Source: Bacteroidota bacterium
Lineage (GTDB): Bacteria > Bacteroidota > Bacteroidia > 2-12-FULL-35-15
Assembly: GCA_947479085.1 (NCBI GenBank)
Contig: CANJYB010000008.1
Location: 62,001-126,000 of the forward strand
Length of the DNA stretch: 64,000 nucleotides
Reading direction: 5' to 3'
A program made the position numbers and the translations under genes. Below the pieces are notes generated by a model. That model was not told the DNA's origin. It was given only the letters and a program-made list of their open reading frames with translations, and made no database searches. This document shows, piece after piece, positions 53,968 through 63,975 of this stretch (its first letter is position 1; each line of letters begins with the position of its first letter).

Positions 53968-55290
53968 TTACTTACAATTAAAAATCCGTTTACTCATTGC
54001 CCCTCCATCTCCAAGTTTTTCTGCTTTTTTGTAATCAGCACAGGCATAATCCATTTTATCTTGCAAAACAAAAATATCTCCACGGGCAACCAAAGCTTTT
54101 ACATCATCAGCATTAATCGATAATATTTTATTATAGTCACCCAATGCATTATCGTAATTTTTGGTGGTAAACAAAAGTACAGCACGTTTATGCAATAAAT
54201 CCAAATTATCAGGAGTAATTTTTATTGCCCTGGTAAAATCCGAAAGGGCGCATACAAGATTTCCTTTTTGGGTTTCAGCTATTGCCCGTTGATTAAATGC
54301 ATCACTGCCATTAGGATGTTTTTCAATAGCACTATTATAATCCTTTAAAGCATCCTGGTAATTACCAAGAAAATCAAATGCATTACCCCTTAAAATATAG
54401 GCTTCAAAGTAATCCGGCTTATACTTTATTGCATTAGTACAATCTTCCACTATCTTATCGTATTGAGCTAAATCATATTCCGCAAGCGCTTTGGTATAAT
54501 AGGCTAATGAATTGGCCGGTTCAAGTTCAATTATCTTTTTACAATCATCAACTGCCCCTTTATCATCACCCATTTCATCCTTTATTTCTGCACGTTTTAA
54601 TAAAGCAGTAACATCATTGGGCTCTAATTTTAAACCACTCTCATAGTCTGCCAATGCAAGTTTATTATTATTGAGTTCCCTATACATAACCGCCCTGTTA
54701 AAATAAGCAGAAGAATAATTAGGATTAATTGAAATCAGTTTAGTAAGAACCCCAATAGCTAATGAATCGGAACCTAATGCATTCCAGGCATAAGCTTTAT
54801 TAATATACGCCATGCTATACGATTTGTTTAAAGCTATCGCCTTATCATAATCCTTTATTGCCAAGTCGTATTTTTTTTGCAAACTAAATAGATATCCTCG
54901 GTTGTTATAAATATCAGGTCTTCCTGGGGCAATTTCAATAGCCTTATTAAAGTCATTTAATGCATCATCATACTTTTGCATTCCACTAAATGTTGATCCC
55001 CGGTTAATCAACGCTTCCACCTTTTTAGGATTAAAATAATTGGCTCTTGTATAATCTGAAATGGCTTCCATAGTATTTCCTATGCCGGAATAAGCCACAC
55101 CTCTACCATAATAAGCATCTGCATTTTCAGGTAATTTTTTAACTACTTTATCAAAAACAGCTATTGCTTCCTGGTATTTTTTTTGTGCAAGCAATGAATT
55201 TCCTTCCTTTATTAATGGGTCATCTACCGTTTGCGACTTTGATGATATTGTTACAAAAAACAATAAAAAAATTAATGCTACCTTTTTCAC
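53968..55290 (-). CDS. Secreted TPR-repeat protein
   Basis: A signal peptide (MKKVALIFLLFFVTISSKS) precedes about 11-12 tetratricopeptide repeats of 34 residues, each with the pattern AYYGRGVAYSGIGNTMEAISDY. The repeats fill the chain to near the end (MSKRIFNCK). It would act as a scaffold for protein binding in the periplasm. It is cotranscribed with the M1 peptidase downstream, perhaps to present or stabilise it. No enzyme domain is seen. Confidence 0.88.
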   Translation of the reverse strand: MKKVALIFLLFFVTISSKSQTVDDPLIKEGNSLLAQKKYQEAIAVFDKVVKKLPENADAYYGRGVAYSGIGNTMEAISDYTRANYFNPKKVEALINRGSTFSGMQKYDDALNDFNKAIEIAPGRPDIYNNRGYLFSLQKKYDLAIKDYDKAIALNKSYSMAYINKAYAWNALGSDSLAIGVLTKLISINPNYSSAYFNRAVMYRELNNNKLALADYESGLKLEPNDVTALLKRAEIKDEMGDDKGAVDDCKKIIELEPANSLAYYTKALAEYDLAQYDKIVEDCTNAIKYKPDYFEAYILRGNAFDFLGNYQDALKDYNSAIEKHPNGSDAFNQRAIAETQKGNLVCALSDFTRAIKITPDNLDLLHKRAVLLFTTKNYDNALGDYNKILSINADDVKALVARGDIFVLQDKMDYACADYKKAEKLGDGGAMSKRIFNCK

Positions 55291-55327
55291 CTTACTGTTT
55301 AAATAATTTTCATCAAATATAAATACA

Positions 55328-55361
55328 AAAACGCCCCCCTGATAAATCAGGAGGGCGTTTA
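55328..55361 (-). terminator. Terminator after the first cupredoxin gene
   Basis: AACGCCC...CCTGAT/ATCAGG...GGGCGTT stem with flanking A/T runs on either side. Confidence 0.75.
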
Positions 55362-55382
55362 ATTAAAATTAAAGAAACAGAA

Positions 55383-55997
55383 TTATTTTGATTTTACAAT
55401 TTTTCTCGTTTCCGAAACAATTCCTTCTTTGTAAGTACTATAAAAATAAATACCGGAAGGCATTCCATCAAAATTCATTTCCAATGTACCTTGGCTTCCT
55501 CCCATTTCAATTGACTTTACCTGTTCTCCAAGAACATTCATTAATTCAATTTTATTAATCCCGTTGTAATTAATGGAAAGTTTGTCTGTAAAAGGATTTG
55601 GATAAGCAAGGGAAGATGAGTTTACTTTGTAATCTGCAATTCCAACAGAACCAGCAACAGTGAAGTTTGCAACCATGTTTGGGTGAAAACTACAAACATA
55701 ATTGTAGGTACCCGCTGTTGTTATTACATAAGAAAACATTCCTCCAACAGTTGTCATTGGTCCGGAATCAAAAGTAAGTGCTCCAGCCGGTACTGAACTA
55801 CTTGTAGCAGTATGTGCATTAAATAGTAAAGTCCAAGTAACTGTATCACCAATTGATGCAGTGAAAGTTGAAGGTAAAAATGCATTAGCTGCACCAACAC
55901 CATTTGTCCCAACTACCACTAAGTGCGTTGTAGCTTTTGAGTTTAATGAAATTAAAGAAAGAAAAGATACACAAATAATAATATAAATATTTTTCAT
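55383..55997 (-). CDS. Secreted plastocyanin-type cupredoxin with T9SS domain
   Basis: The 204-aa protein has a signal peptide, one cupredoxin domain and a T9SS sorting domain (LAYPNPFTDKLSI to KIVKSK). Type 1 copper ligands are complete: His in FNAHTATSS, then Cys, His and Met in YVCSFHPNMV. It may carry electrons or bind copper at the cell surface. A paralog is next to it (56093), 95 nt upstream with a terminator between, so each is transcribed separately. Confidence 0.9.
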   Translation of the reverse strand: MKNIYIIICVSFLSLISLNSKATTHLVVVGTNGVGAANAFLPSTFTASIGDTVTWTLLFNAHTATSSSVPAGALTFDSGPMTTVGGMFSYVITTAGTYNYVCSFHPNMVANFTVAGSVGIADYKVNSSSLAYPNPFTDKLSINYNGINKIELMNVLGEQVKSIEMGGSQGTLEMNFDGMPSGIYFYSTYKEGIVSETRKIVKSK

Positions 55998-56042
55998 TTT
56001 TTTTATTTTATTGGTTTAAAACAGTTGTAATGATTCAAATCA

Positions 56043-56077
56043 AAAAGACCTCAATGCAATATGCATTGAGGTCTTTT
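56043..56077 (-). terminator. Terminator after the second cupredoxin gene
   Basis: Perfect 16-bp stem AAAAGACCTCAATGCA/TGCATTGAGGTCTTTT with a 3-nt loop. Confidence 0.9.
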
Positions 56078-56092
56078 GATTTGCGCTAAAAT

Positions 56093-56722
56093 CTATTTTT
56101 TAGATTTTACAATTTTTCTGGTTTCAAAAATAGCACCGTCTTTGTAAGTACGATAGAAATAAATACCAGCAGCCATTTCGTCAAAATTCATTTCGATAGT
56201 TCCGAAATTCCCTCCCGTCTCAACAGATTTAATTTGCTCTCCTACAACATTGAACACAGATATTTTATCTACTCCATTGTATTGAAAAGTGATGTTACTC
56301 GAGAAAGGGGTTGGATAAGCTGTTGTTGCTAAGCTTTGTGTTGGATCTGTAATTCCTGCTCCACTTCCACCGGTTACGTTAATTGTACCAGTCATTCCGG
56401 AATGCAATGTACATTGATAATTATATGTACCTGCAACAGTAATGGTGTAACTAAACATTGCACCTGAAGTAGATAATGTTCCAGAGGCAAAAGTAGCAGC
56501 ACCAGCGGGAACCGAAGTACTTGTTACATTATGAGGATTAGGATAGGTCCAGGTAAACTGAATAACATCTCCAACCACTGCACTTACCGTGGAAGGCGTG
56601 AAAGAGTTAGCTGCTGTACCAGATGCATTAAGACCAACTCCAACTACAATAGTTGTAGCATTGGCATCAACGCTTAGTAAAGTTAGTGCCGAAGCACAAA
56701 TAATTGTGTAAAGTTTTTTCAT
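56093..56722 (-). CDS. Second secreted plastocyanin-type cupredoxin with T9SS domain
   Basis: A 209-aa paralog of the previous gene. Copper ligands are His in NPHNVTSTS and Cys-His-Met in YQCTLHSGMTG. The same VPAGAxTFxSG loop is present in both. T9SS end: TAYPTPFSSNITFQY to KIVKSKK. Both copies are intact, which suggests that two non-identical copper sites are useful. Redox partners are not in the window. Confidence 0.9.
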   Translation of the reverse strand: MKKLYTIICASALTLLSVDANATTIVVGVGLNASGTAANSFTPSTVSAVVGDVIQFTWTYPNPHNVTSTSVPAGAATFASGTLSTSGAMFSYTITVAGTYNYQCTLHSGMTGTINVTGGSGAGITDPTQSLATTAYPTPFSSNITFQYNGVDKISVFNVVGEQIKSVETGGNFGTIEMNFDEMAAGIYFYRTYKDGAIFETRKIVKSKK

Positions 56723-56784
56723 ATTTTATGGTTTTAAGGTTTATATGGAATCAAAAGTAAGGCTTTTTTAATCAACTGCAAAAT

Positions 56785-57510
56785 TTAGCTTATTACTTCC
56801 TCCAAAACTTCCATAGATTTAATGTCGCCAAACCCAACTATATGTAATTTATAAAACAAAAGAACAGACTGAAGTAATTGCTTTCGTTCAGTTTTGTTCA
56901 TTTTTATCAAATGCATTGTTGCAAACCCTTCATTTAAAAATAAATTTAATAATTCGCTTTGTCTTGCATCAATAAAATGAATATGTTTGGGTAAATGATT
57001 AATAAATAACCCCTCTTGCAAATCGAATAAGGAAGTTTTGTCAATAAATTTTCCATGAGGATAAAATCCAAGAAATTTGCTTAATTCCAACATAAAAACA
57101 ATATGAAAATTAGAACAGTTTTCCATTCTCAGGTCCAAAAACAAAATTGCATTTTTAATAAATTCAAATAAATCTTCGTCAGGATGAGATTCCTTTATCG
57201 ACTTATTTAAAACTTCCTGCAAGAACAAAACAACAGAACTCTTAATAATGTCGAAAGAAATGGAAAGGAATGGAAGATGGTTATTAATTTCCGACAATTT
57301 TTGAAGTCCCCCTTTTTCAGAATGCAATACCTCCATATCTATAAGAGATAATGGCTGAAAAAGTGTTGCTTTTGTTTTCGATTTTTTACTTCTCGAACCG
57401 TTAATTATATAAGTTTGAAGACCAAAATCTCTGGTAAATATTTTGACAATTAACTTTGATTCTGAATATTTTTGGGTGAAAAGAACAATACCGCTTGTTT
57501 TCTGGACCAT
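56785..57510 (-). CDS. recO: DNA repair protein RecO
   Basis: The 241-aa protein begins with the RecO OB fold (MVQKTSGIVLFTQKYSESKLIVKIFTRDFG, then GSRSKKSK). RecO binds RecR and loads RecA on SSB-coated DNA. The four-Cys zinc site of some RecOs is not present. Only 43 nt separate it from porZ downstream, which is the neighbour arrangement I recall in Bacteroidota. Confidence 0.9.
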   Translation of the reverse strand: MVQKTSGIVLFTQKYSESKLIVKIFTRDFGLQTYIINGSRSKKSKTKATLFQPLSLIDMEVLHSEKGGLQKLSEINNHLPFLSISFDIIKSSVVLFLQEVLNKSIKESHPDEDLFEFIKNAILFLDLRMENCSNFHIVFMLELSKFLGFYPHGKFIDKTSLFDLQEGLFINHLPKHIHFIDARQSELLNLFLNEGFATMHLIKMNKTERKQLLQSVLLFYKLHIVGFGDIKSMEVLEEVIS

Positions 57511-57553
57511 GAAAAAAATCTGAGGCTAAACTATTTCAGAAATCCAAATTTCT

Positions 57554-59887
57554 TTAATTGATAAACAAAATCTTTGTAACGCATTTTTGAGAGCCATCTT
57601 CATTGGTACAAAATGCCATATACACCCCGGTACTTACTCGTTCTCCTTTAAAATTCTTTCCAAACCATAAAGCTTGTCCACCCTCAGATTTGACTTCATA
57701 AACTAATGTTCCACTTACATCAGTTATTTTTACTGTTGAATTTTCCATCATTCCTTTTATAGCTATTGGTCCTTCATAGTCAGGTTTCACAGGATTAGGA
57801 AATGCATACATTCCACTGCAATCCTCATTACCTTCTGTTGCTTCCCCCCTAAATTGAATAATACCTTTTGCTGTTCCGAAATAAACTTCACCCGTTTTAT
57901 GATTTATAGCTATGGTTCTTACATCATTGTTAAATAACGGGCTATTGCTTTCATCAAAATGGTAGATTTGTTTTGTGCCATCTTCTGACATCAAAAAAAC
58001 GCCAGAATTGGCGGTAGCTATCCATTTTCTGTTTGCGTCATCCACAGCGATGGCTTGCACCAGCTCAGTGAGGAGCAATATCTGAACGTGTCCATCCTGC
58101 TCCAACAGTATTTGTTGTGAATCAAAATTCTGTCCTGAAACAAAAACATTCTCCGGAGAATAAAAAACTGAAATCCCTTTGTCAGATCCTACCCAGATAG
58201 CCCCATTTTTATCTTCCGCCATACAATTGATATTTACACTTGGCAGAGCACCGTTTCCTAATGAAGACGTAAGAAATTTAGTATTGCTGTTAGTCGCTGT
58301 AGAATAACTACCCGCAGCGCATACCATCATTCCTTTCCCTTGCAACAGCACCCATTTCTGGTCGTTTTTATCAACTAAAATTTGCCCTACATAAGCTCCT
58401 CCGTTTCCAATTAAACTTGTAAAATCAACATAGGACCAATGGCCGGACGGAGACTTTTTTACTAAACAATGAGGAACAGAAGAGTTTCCTACCCATAAGT
58501 TTCCAGAAGCATCTATTGCCAGACCATCTGTATAAATCGCACCGTTTCCTGATAAACTACTATTATACGATTTATAAAGTTTTGTAGGGACATTGTTATA
58601 TAGTTCCAACACACCTCCCCCCCATGAAGTGGCATATCCATGGTTCTCATCATTTGGGTCCAAAACCGTACTTACAAAATCAAAAATTGAATCTCTTAAA
58701 TCAACTATACCAGGATAAGTATCACTAGTTGTACTCCATGTATTGTCTTTGTAACCATAAACTTCTGCCTTTCTTAAAAGCCCGTACCTGCTAACATCAT
58801 AGCCTCCGGGTGCAACCAGCAAATTATTTCCTGAACAACTCATCCCGAATGACTTTTCTGTTGCCGGACCATTTGGGTATCGCTTTTCAAACCCTGTGCT
58901 ATGTCTCCATGAAACTAAACCATTATTCCCATCAGCTATCCAAATATCAAAATTTTCATCTAAAGCTGCCGAATTAGCTGAAGTTACAAAATTGGGATCC
59001 GAAAAAGGATGTCCCGGTGAGTTGACCCCTGTAATGCTATCGTAATAGGTAACGCTGCCAGGAAAAGAAACTATCAGTTTATCATGGTTATTTCTCAGTT
59101 GTGTAGTAGTGTATAAACTTTGGAACCAAGGACTCCAACTGCCGTCAGCAGGATTATATATTTTAATCGTATCACGCTCTGTTGCACTTGTTTCTAAAAA
59201 TCTGGAACGATTAACATAAATCTTTCCTTGAAATGCTGCAATGGTATTGTACTTTCCTGTTGGTAATCCTGGAATAACATGCCATGAGTTAAAATCCGCG
59301 AGAACACTGCTATTTACTGATGCTTTATACACCCCTGTAACAGTGGCAGCGTAAATATAAGTATCATCTGAGGTAATATCATAAACTTTAACAGAACTTC
59401 CTCCCGCGCCAATATAGTAGGTATCTGCTATTTCCATTCTGTTCATGTCCAACACAACAATTCCAAAACCACAAGCCAGATAGGCAAATTGATTAATAAA
59501 ATAAACATTATAAATAGACTTATCACCTAAAATGTTCTTCCGTTTAATATCTGATATATTTGTAATTTTATTACTATTATCAATTATATCAATATTAGCA
59601 TTTTCATAACAAATAATGGCCTTGTTGTTGAAATGATTAAAACCAACCACCGTTCCTTCTACATCCGAAAGTCCGTTGATTTTGGATAAACGTTCCATCG
59701 AATTGTCAGTTTTACTATAGGTAAATATTCCACTTTTTGTTATGCAAAAAGTTTTTCCGTTTCCTTCTGCCACAGACACTCCACTCTTATAAGAAAGGTG
59801 GTCAGCCCATTGAAATATTGGTACTTTTTGAGCAAAAACAAACAAAGAAATAAACAAAGAACTCGCAAATAAAATTAATTTTTTCAT
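57554..59887 (-). CDS. porZ: T9SS component PorZ
   Basis: The 777-aa protein begins with a signal peptide, followed by two beta-propeller domains. The N-terminal segment KSGIFTYSKTDNSMERLS, then NGLSDVEG, ICYENANIDIID, and the ACGFGIVVLDMNRMEIADTY stretch fit PorZ. The C-terminal domain from about 700 (FPNPVKPDYEGP to TKILFIN) has the form of a T9SS-type end. PorZ belongs to the attachment complex with PorU, PorV and PorQ, which removes sorting domains and anchors cargo, so it serves the many T9SS proteins in this window. Confidence 0.9.
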   Translation of the reverse strand: MKKLILFASSLFISLFVFAQKVPIFQWADHLSYKSGVSVAEGNGKTFCITKSGIFTYSKTDNSMERLSKINGLSDVEGTVVGFNHFNNKAIICYENANIDIIDNSNKITNISDIKRKNILGDKSIYNVYFINQFAYLACGFGIVVLDMNRMEIADTYYIGAGGSSVKVYDITSDDTYIYAATVTGVYKASVNSSVLADFNSWHVIPGLPTGKYNTIAAFQGKIYVNRSRFLETSATERDTIKIYNPADGSWSPWFQSLYTTTQLRNNHDKLIVSFPGSVTYYDSITGVNSPGHPFSDPNFVTSANSAALDENFDIWIADGNNGLVSWRHSTGFEKRYPNGPATEKSFGMSCSGNNLLVAPGGYDVSRYGLLRKAEVYGYKDNTWSTTSDTYPGIVDLRDSIFDFVSTVLDPNDENHGYATSWGGGVLELYNNVPTKLYKSYNSSLSGNGAIYTDGLAIDASGNLWVGNSSVPHCLVKKSPSGHWSYVDFTSLIGNGGAYVGQILVDKNDQKWVLLQGKGMMVCAAGSYSTATNSNTKFLTSSLGNGALPSVNINCMAEDKNGAIWVGSDKGISVFYSPENVFVSGQNFDSQQILLEQDGHVQILLLTELVQAIAVDDANRKWIATANSGVFLMSEDGTKQIYHFDESNSPLFNNDVRTIAINHKTGEVYFGTAKGIIQFRGEATEGNEDCSGMYAFPNPVKPDYEGPIAIKGMMENSTVKITDVSGTLVYEVKSEGGQALWFGKNFKGERVSTGVYMAFCTNEDGSQKCVTKILFIN

Positions 59888-60054
59888 AGTTAATATCAGA
59901 TTGGTGTACTTATATAACGAAAAAGTACCTCTTTTATTGTGTAAAGGTGAAAATATTTTTTCAGAAAATTGAATTTTGTTCCTGATTTTTCAAAAAACAT
60001 TCATTTTTTGAATTATATCTATTCTTTCCATTTAGGTTTGAGACCTAATTTATA

Positions 60055-60062
60055 TATCTTTG
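60055..60062 (+). promoter_or_regulatory. Putative -7 box (TATCTTTG) of the tRNA gene
   Basis: A perfect TAnnTTTG match ending 12 nt before the tRNA 5' end. TTTAGG at 60031 may be the -33 region. Confidence 0.6.
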
Positions 60063-60074
60063 CGGCCGATAATT

Positions 60075-60151
60075 GGCTTCGTAGTTCAACTGGATAGAAT
60101 GGCAGATTCCGGTTCTGCAGGTTGGAGGTTCGAATCCTCTCGAGGTCACCA
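60075..60151 (+). tRNA. tRNA-Arg (anticodon CCG), CCA encoded
   Basis: The 77-nt gene folds fully: acceptor GGCTTCG/CGAGGTC (G:U pairs allowed), anticodon stem GCAGA/TCTGC around loop TTCCGGT, T arm GGAGG-TTCGAAT-CCTCT, and terminal ACCA. It decodes CGG. Confidence 0.95.
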
Positions 60152-60159
60152 TAAAATAC

Positions 60160-61212
60160 TTAAAAAGGTACTTCCGTTTCTTTTACTTTATTAAAAGTTA
60201 ATTTTGAAATAGATTTCAATACTTCAGGTAGTTTTTTCACATCTCTTCCTTGTGTCATTACGGTAATTAAGTATGGTGAATTATTTAAATACACTATTCC
60301 TGATTCTGACAACTGATGAACGTTTGGATCTTTCCTGTCTCCCCATTCTCCAAATTTATGTGCCAGTTGCACATTTTCAGGCAACCCGCTTTGCATTCCA
60401 TCTTTAAAATCACATTGTGATAATAATTCTGCAACATACTCCGAATTACTTATTGTTAAATAACCCGAATTATAAATTACTTTTAAAAAAGCTGAATAAT
60501 CCTTAGCTGATATCTGGTAATTCATATCATGCACATCTGGCACTATTAAACCAAAATCAGAAAACATTTTTTTGAACGCTTCCAAATCTACATTTTCATT
60601 TAATAAATAAGTTGCATTATTATCTGAGAAGGCAACCATATACTTTAAAAGTTCTTTTATCGAATAACTTTTCCCCGGTTCTATCTGGTGAGAATTATAA
60701 GTCTGATGAGGAATGCCTCCCTTTGGTTGAGTAAATACTATTTTTTTGTCAAGCGTACCTGGATGCTTTTCTTCCATTGTCATATATGTAATCAGAATTG
60801 GAAGTTTAATCAACGAACCGGGATGATAATAATTATTCTCATTTATACTTATAAACTCACCTCCACTGCCTTGTCCGAGCAATTTTAAATATATTGACGC
60901 GTTATCTATTACTCCTGATTGTTTGTATACATCTAACTGACCAACTAATTCAGTTTTTAAATTTGCTAAGTGCCCTGTTTCACAGGTTTTATCAACATAT
61001 AGTAGTGGCTTAATATATTTATAACCTTCCAGTCGGTGCGAAACGGTACCACAGGATGGAACTACAGTTGGGGCGAGAGTTGCGGCAACAGCTGCAGATG
61101 TTGAATGAATCGGTGAACGTTTGAACTTTGCATAACAAACACTGAATGTTACTGCACTGCACAAAACTGACGAAATAAAAAGGCTCGAGAAACTAACTTT
61201 GTTGTTTAACAT
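60160..61212 (-). CDS. Class A beta-lactamase-like serine hydrolase, membrane anchored
   Basis: The 350-aa protein has an N-terminal membrane segment (VSFSSLFISSVLCSAVTFSVCYA). The penicillin-binding fold motifs are all visible: SxxK in HPGSLIKLPIL, SDN in AFSDNNATYLL, and a KFG box in LAHKFGEWGD in place of KTG. The Glu166-type loop was not identified, so the ability to hydrolyse beta-lactams is not proved; a peptidase or inactive paralog is possible. It lies convergent to the tRNA gene by 8 nt. Confidence 0.82.
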   Translation of the reverse strand: MLNNKVSFSSLFISSVLCSAVTFSVCYAKFKRSPIHSTSAAVAATLAPTVVPSCGTVSHRLEGYKYIKPLLYVDKTCETGHLANLKTELVGQLDVYKQSGVIDNASIYLKLLGQGSGGEFISINENNYYHPGSLIKLPILITYMTMEEKHPGTLDKKIVFTQPKGGIPHQTYNSHQIEPGKSYSIKELLKYMVAFSDNNATYLLNENVDLEAFKKMFSDFGLIVPDVHDMNYQISAKDYSAFLKVIYNSGYLTISNSEYVAELLSQCDFKDGMQSGLPENVQLAHKFGEWGDRKDPNVHQLSESGIVYLNNSPYLITVMTQGRDVKKLPEVLKSISKLTFNKVKETEVPF

Positions 61213-61331
61213 ATTTCTGATTTATTTATTAGTGGTGCGAAATTACTTACTATTACACATTGAAAAAATAATTTAGTCGTAATTGCGTATAGCATAGACG
61301 AATAATGAATTCCCTGTGTTTTCAAGCAAAA

Positions 61332-61365
61332 AAAAAGTCCCGATATTATAATATCGGGACTTTTT
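61332..61365 (-). terminator. Terminator after the pyrophosphatase gene
   Basis: Perfect 15-bp stem AAAAAGTCCCGATAT/ATATCGGGACTTTTT, loop TATA. Confidence 0.92.
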
Positions 61366-61383
61366 CTTTTATTTCTTGTTGGT

Positions 61384-63975
61384 TTAATGCTTTTCAGCAC
61401 ATGCTGCTCCGCACTTTTTCATACATTCTTCTTTTGTTTTACAGCCATGCTCGCATCCTTCCATGCATGCACTTTCGTGTTTATCTCCACATGATGCACT
61501 TCCATGTTCCTTGCAACAAGCTTTTCCTCCTGCACTGCACATTTTCGAGCACTCTTTACATCCTTTTGATTCACATTCTTCGTGACATTTACCCATGCAT
61601 CCCTTCTCACATTTAATACCCATTTCCTTGCATTTATCCATACAGGCCTGAGAACAGTCTGTCATACCAGCATGTTCCATGCACATTGCTTTTTCTTCTG
61701 GTGAACACTTCATCGAATCGCAATACTTTGCACACTCTTCCTTGCTCATGTTCATGCACTTGTCCATGTCGCATTTCATTTCCATCTTGCAACATTCTGT
61801 TTTCATTTCTCCACATTCTCCTACCATTCCTTGTGCCGGGCTTTCAGCAATGTAAGGTGCTATTACCAATGATACAATAGACATTAACTTAATAAGGATA
61901 TTCATAGAAGGTCCTGAAGTATCTTTAAACGGATCTCCTACAGTATCTCCAGTAACCGATGCTTTATGTGGTTCCGATTTTTTGTAGAACATTTCTCCAT
62001 TAATCATTACTCCTTTTTCAAACGATTTTTTTGCATTGTCCCACGCACCTCCTGCATTGTTCTGGAAAATACCCATCAATACTCCCGATACAGTAACACC
62101 TGCCAATAAACCTCCTAACACTTCAGGTCCAAATGCAAACCCTACTAAAACTGGTGTAATCAAAGCAATGGCTCCCGGCAACATCATTTCTCTGATCGAT
62201 GCTTTAGTAGAAATTTCCACACATTTTTCATATTCCGGTTTGGCTTTGTACTCCATAATACCTGGTATTTCTCTGAATTGTCTTCTTACCTCGTTCACCA
62301 TATCCATTGCCGCACGACCAACAGCCGCTATTGCCAAGGAAGAAAATATAAACGGTATCATTGCCCCAACAAAAAGCCCTGCCAATACATTTGCTTTGTA
62401 AATATCAATAGCATGAATTCCTGCCACACCCACAAACGCTGCAAACAAAGCCAACGCAGTTAATGCTGCAGATGCAATTGCAAATCCTTTCCCAGCTGCT
62501 GCTGTGGTATTTCCCACTGCATCCAGGTTATCCGTACGTTCACGTACTTCCGGTGGCAATTGGCTCATCTCTGCTATCCCTCCTGCATTATCTGCTATCG
62601 GTCCAAAAGCATCTATTGCTAACTGCATTGCTGTTGTTGCCATCATACCTGCTGCTGCTATTGCCACTCCATAAAGTCCTGCAAAATGATATGAAACCAT
62701 AATACCTCCTGCCAATGTTAAAATAGGAATCACCGTTGATTCCATACCTACCGATAATCCACCAATAATATTGGTAGCATGTCCTGTTGCCGATTTTTGA
62801 ATAATAGACATTACAGGACGTTTTCCCATTGCAGTGTAATATTCTGTTACAATACTCATAATGGTACCTACCAAAAGACCCACCATGATGGAAATAAATA
62901 CATTAATATTTGTAAAGTCATACCCTCTAAGGCTCATATTCACAGGTAACATGTACATTACAATAAAATAACTTGCAATAGCAGTTAATATAATAGACGA
63001 CCAGTTACCAAGATTCAACGCCTTCTGCACACTGTCCTTTTCTCCTCTTATTTTTACAAACAAAGTTCCGATAATAGAAAACACAATACCCAATCCGCAA
63101 ATAACCATTGGCAATAATACAGGAGCAAAGCCATTAAAACCATCTATTGCCACACCATTAATTTTTGGCATTGTTATTTCCTGACCAAGAACCATAGTAG
63201 CCAATATGGTAGCCACATAACTTCCAAACAAATCTGCACCCATACCTGCCACATCACCCACATTATCTCCCACGTTATCAGCAATAGTTGCAGGGTTACG
63301 AACATCATCTTCCGGAATTCCTGCTTCCACTTTTCCTACCAAATCCGCCCCAACGTCAGCTGCCTTTGTATAAATACCACCACCCACACGCGCAAAAAGC
63401 GCAATAGACTCAGCACCAAGCGAAAAACCTGTTAATACTTCGATAGCAGTGCGCATTTGCTCACTGTCCACATCCACCACATTAAATATTTTAAGGAAAA
63501 TAATAAACAAACCTCCTAAACCAAAAACAGCCAAACCGGCTACTCCAAGTCCCATGACAGTACCTCCGGTAAAGGAAACTTTTAATGCCTTAGCCAAACT
63601 GGTGCGGGCAGCCTGAGTAGTACGTACATTAGCTTTGGTAGCTACTTTCATCCCGATATACCCAGCGGTAGCCGAAAACACAGCACCTATAATAAATGCA
63701 ATACAAATAATCCAACTCGAGTGAATAGGATGACCATGTATTTCATGTATTGAACCAGAAAAAGCCAATAAAGCGGCAGCAAAAATTACAAAAATGCTCA
63801 ACACTCTCCATTCTGCCTTCAAAAATGCCATTGCTCCTTTGGCAATATATCCTGCCAGCTCCTGCATATTGGCATCACCCGCATCCTGTTTGCTCACCCA
63901 GGCACTCTTTACAGCCATCACTATTAACCCTAAAATCCCTAAAACGGGAGCTAAATAAATAAAATACTCATTCAT
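61384..63975 (-). CDS. hppA: Membrane-bound ion-pumping pyrophosphatase with a Cys/Met/His-rich C-terminal tail
   Basis: The first about 715 residues are a complete M-PPase with some 16 membrane helices and the catalytic loop [19 protein letters not shown] plus [33 protein letters not shown] has Ala where K+-independent enzymes have Lys, so this is likely the K+-dependent type; H+ or Na+ specificity was not settled. It couples PPi hydrolysis to ion export across the inner membrane. After the last helix ([12 protein letters not shown]) comes a tail of about 145 residues with some 28 Cys, many Met and several His, in motifs such as [12 protein letters not shown] and CCKEH. This tail is not in standard M-PPases. 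Confidence 0.95.
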   Translation of the reverse strand: MNEYFIYLAPVLGILGLIVMAVKSAWVSKQDAGDANMQELAGYIAKGAMAFLKAEWRVLSIFVIFAAALLAFSGSIHEIHGHPIHSSWIICIAFIIGAVFSATAGYIGMKVATKANVRTTQAARTSLAKALKVSFTGGTVMGLGVAGLAVFGLGGLFIIFLKIFNVVDVDSEQMRTAIEVLTGFSLGAESIALFARVGGGIYTKAADVGADLVGKVEAGIPEDDVRNPATIADNVGDNVGDVAGMGADLFGSYVATILATMVLGQEITMPKINGVAIDGFNGFAPVLLPMVICGLGIVFSIIGTLFVKIRGEKDSVQKALNLGNWSSIILTAIASYFIVMYMLPVNMSLRGYDFTNINVFISIMVGLLVGTIMSIVTEYYTAMGKRPVMSIIQKSATGHATNIIGGLSVGMESTVIPILTLAGGIMVSYHFAGLYGVAIAAAGMMATTAMQLAIDAFGPIADNAGGIAEMSQLPPEVRERTDNLDAVGNTTAAAGKGFAIASAALTALALFAAFVGVAGIHAIDIYKANVLAGLFVGAMIPFIFSSLAIAAVGRAAMDMVNEVRRQFREIPGIMEYKAKPEYEKCVEISTKASIREMMLPGAIALITPVLVGFAFGPEVLGGLLAGVTVSGVLMGIFQNNAGGAWDNAKKSFEKGVMINGEMFYKKSEPHKASVTGDTVGDPFKDTSGPSMNILIKLMSIVSLVIAPYIAESPAQGMVGECGEMKTECCKMEMKCDMDKCMNMSKEECAKYCDSMKCSPEEKAMCMEHAGMTDCSQACMDKCKEMGIKCEKGCMGKCHEECESKGCKECSKMCSAGGKACCKEHGSASCGDKHESACMEGCEHGCKTKEECMKKCGAACAEKH

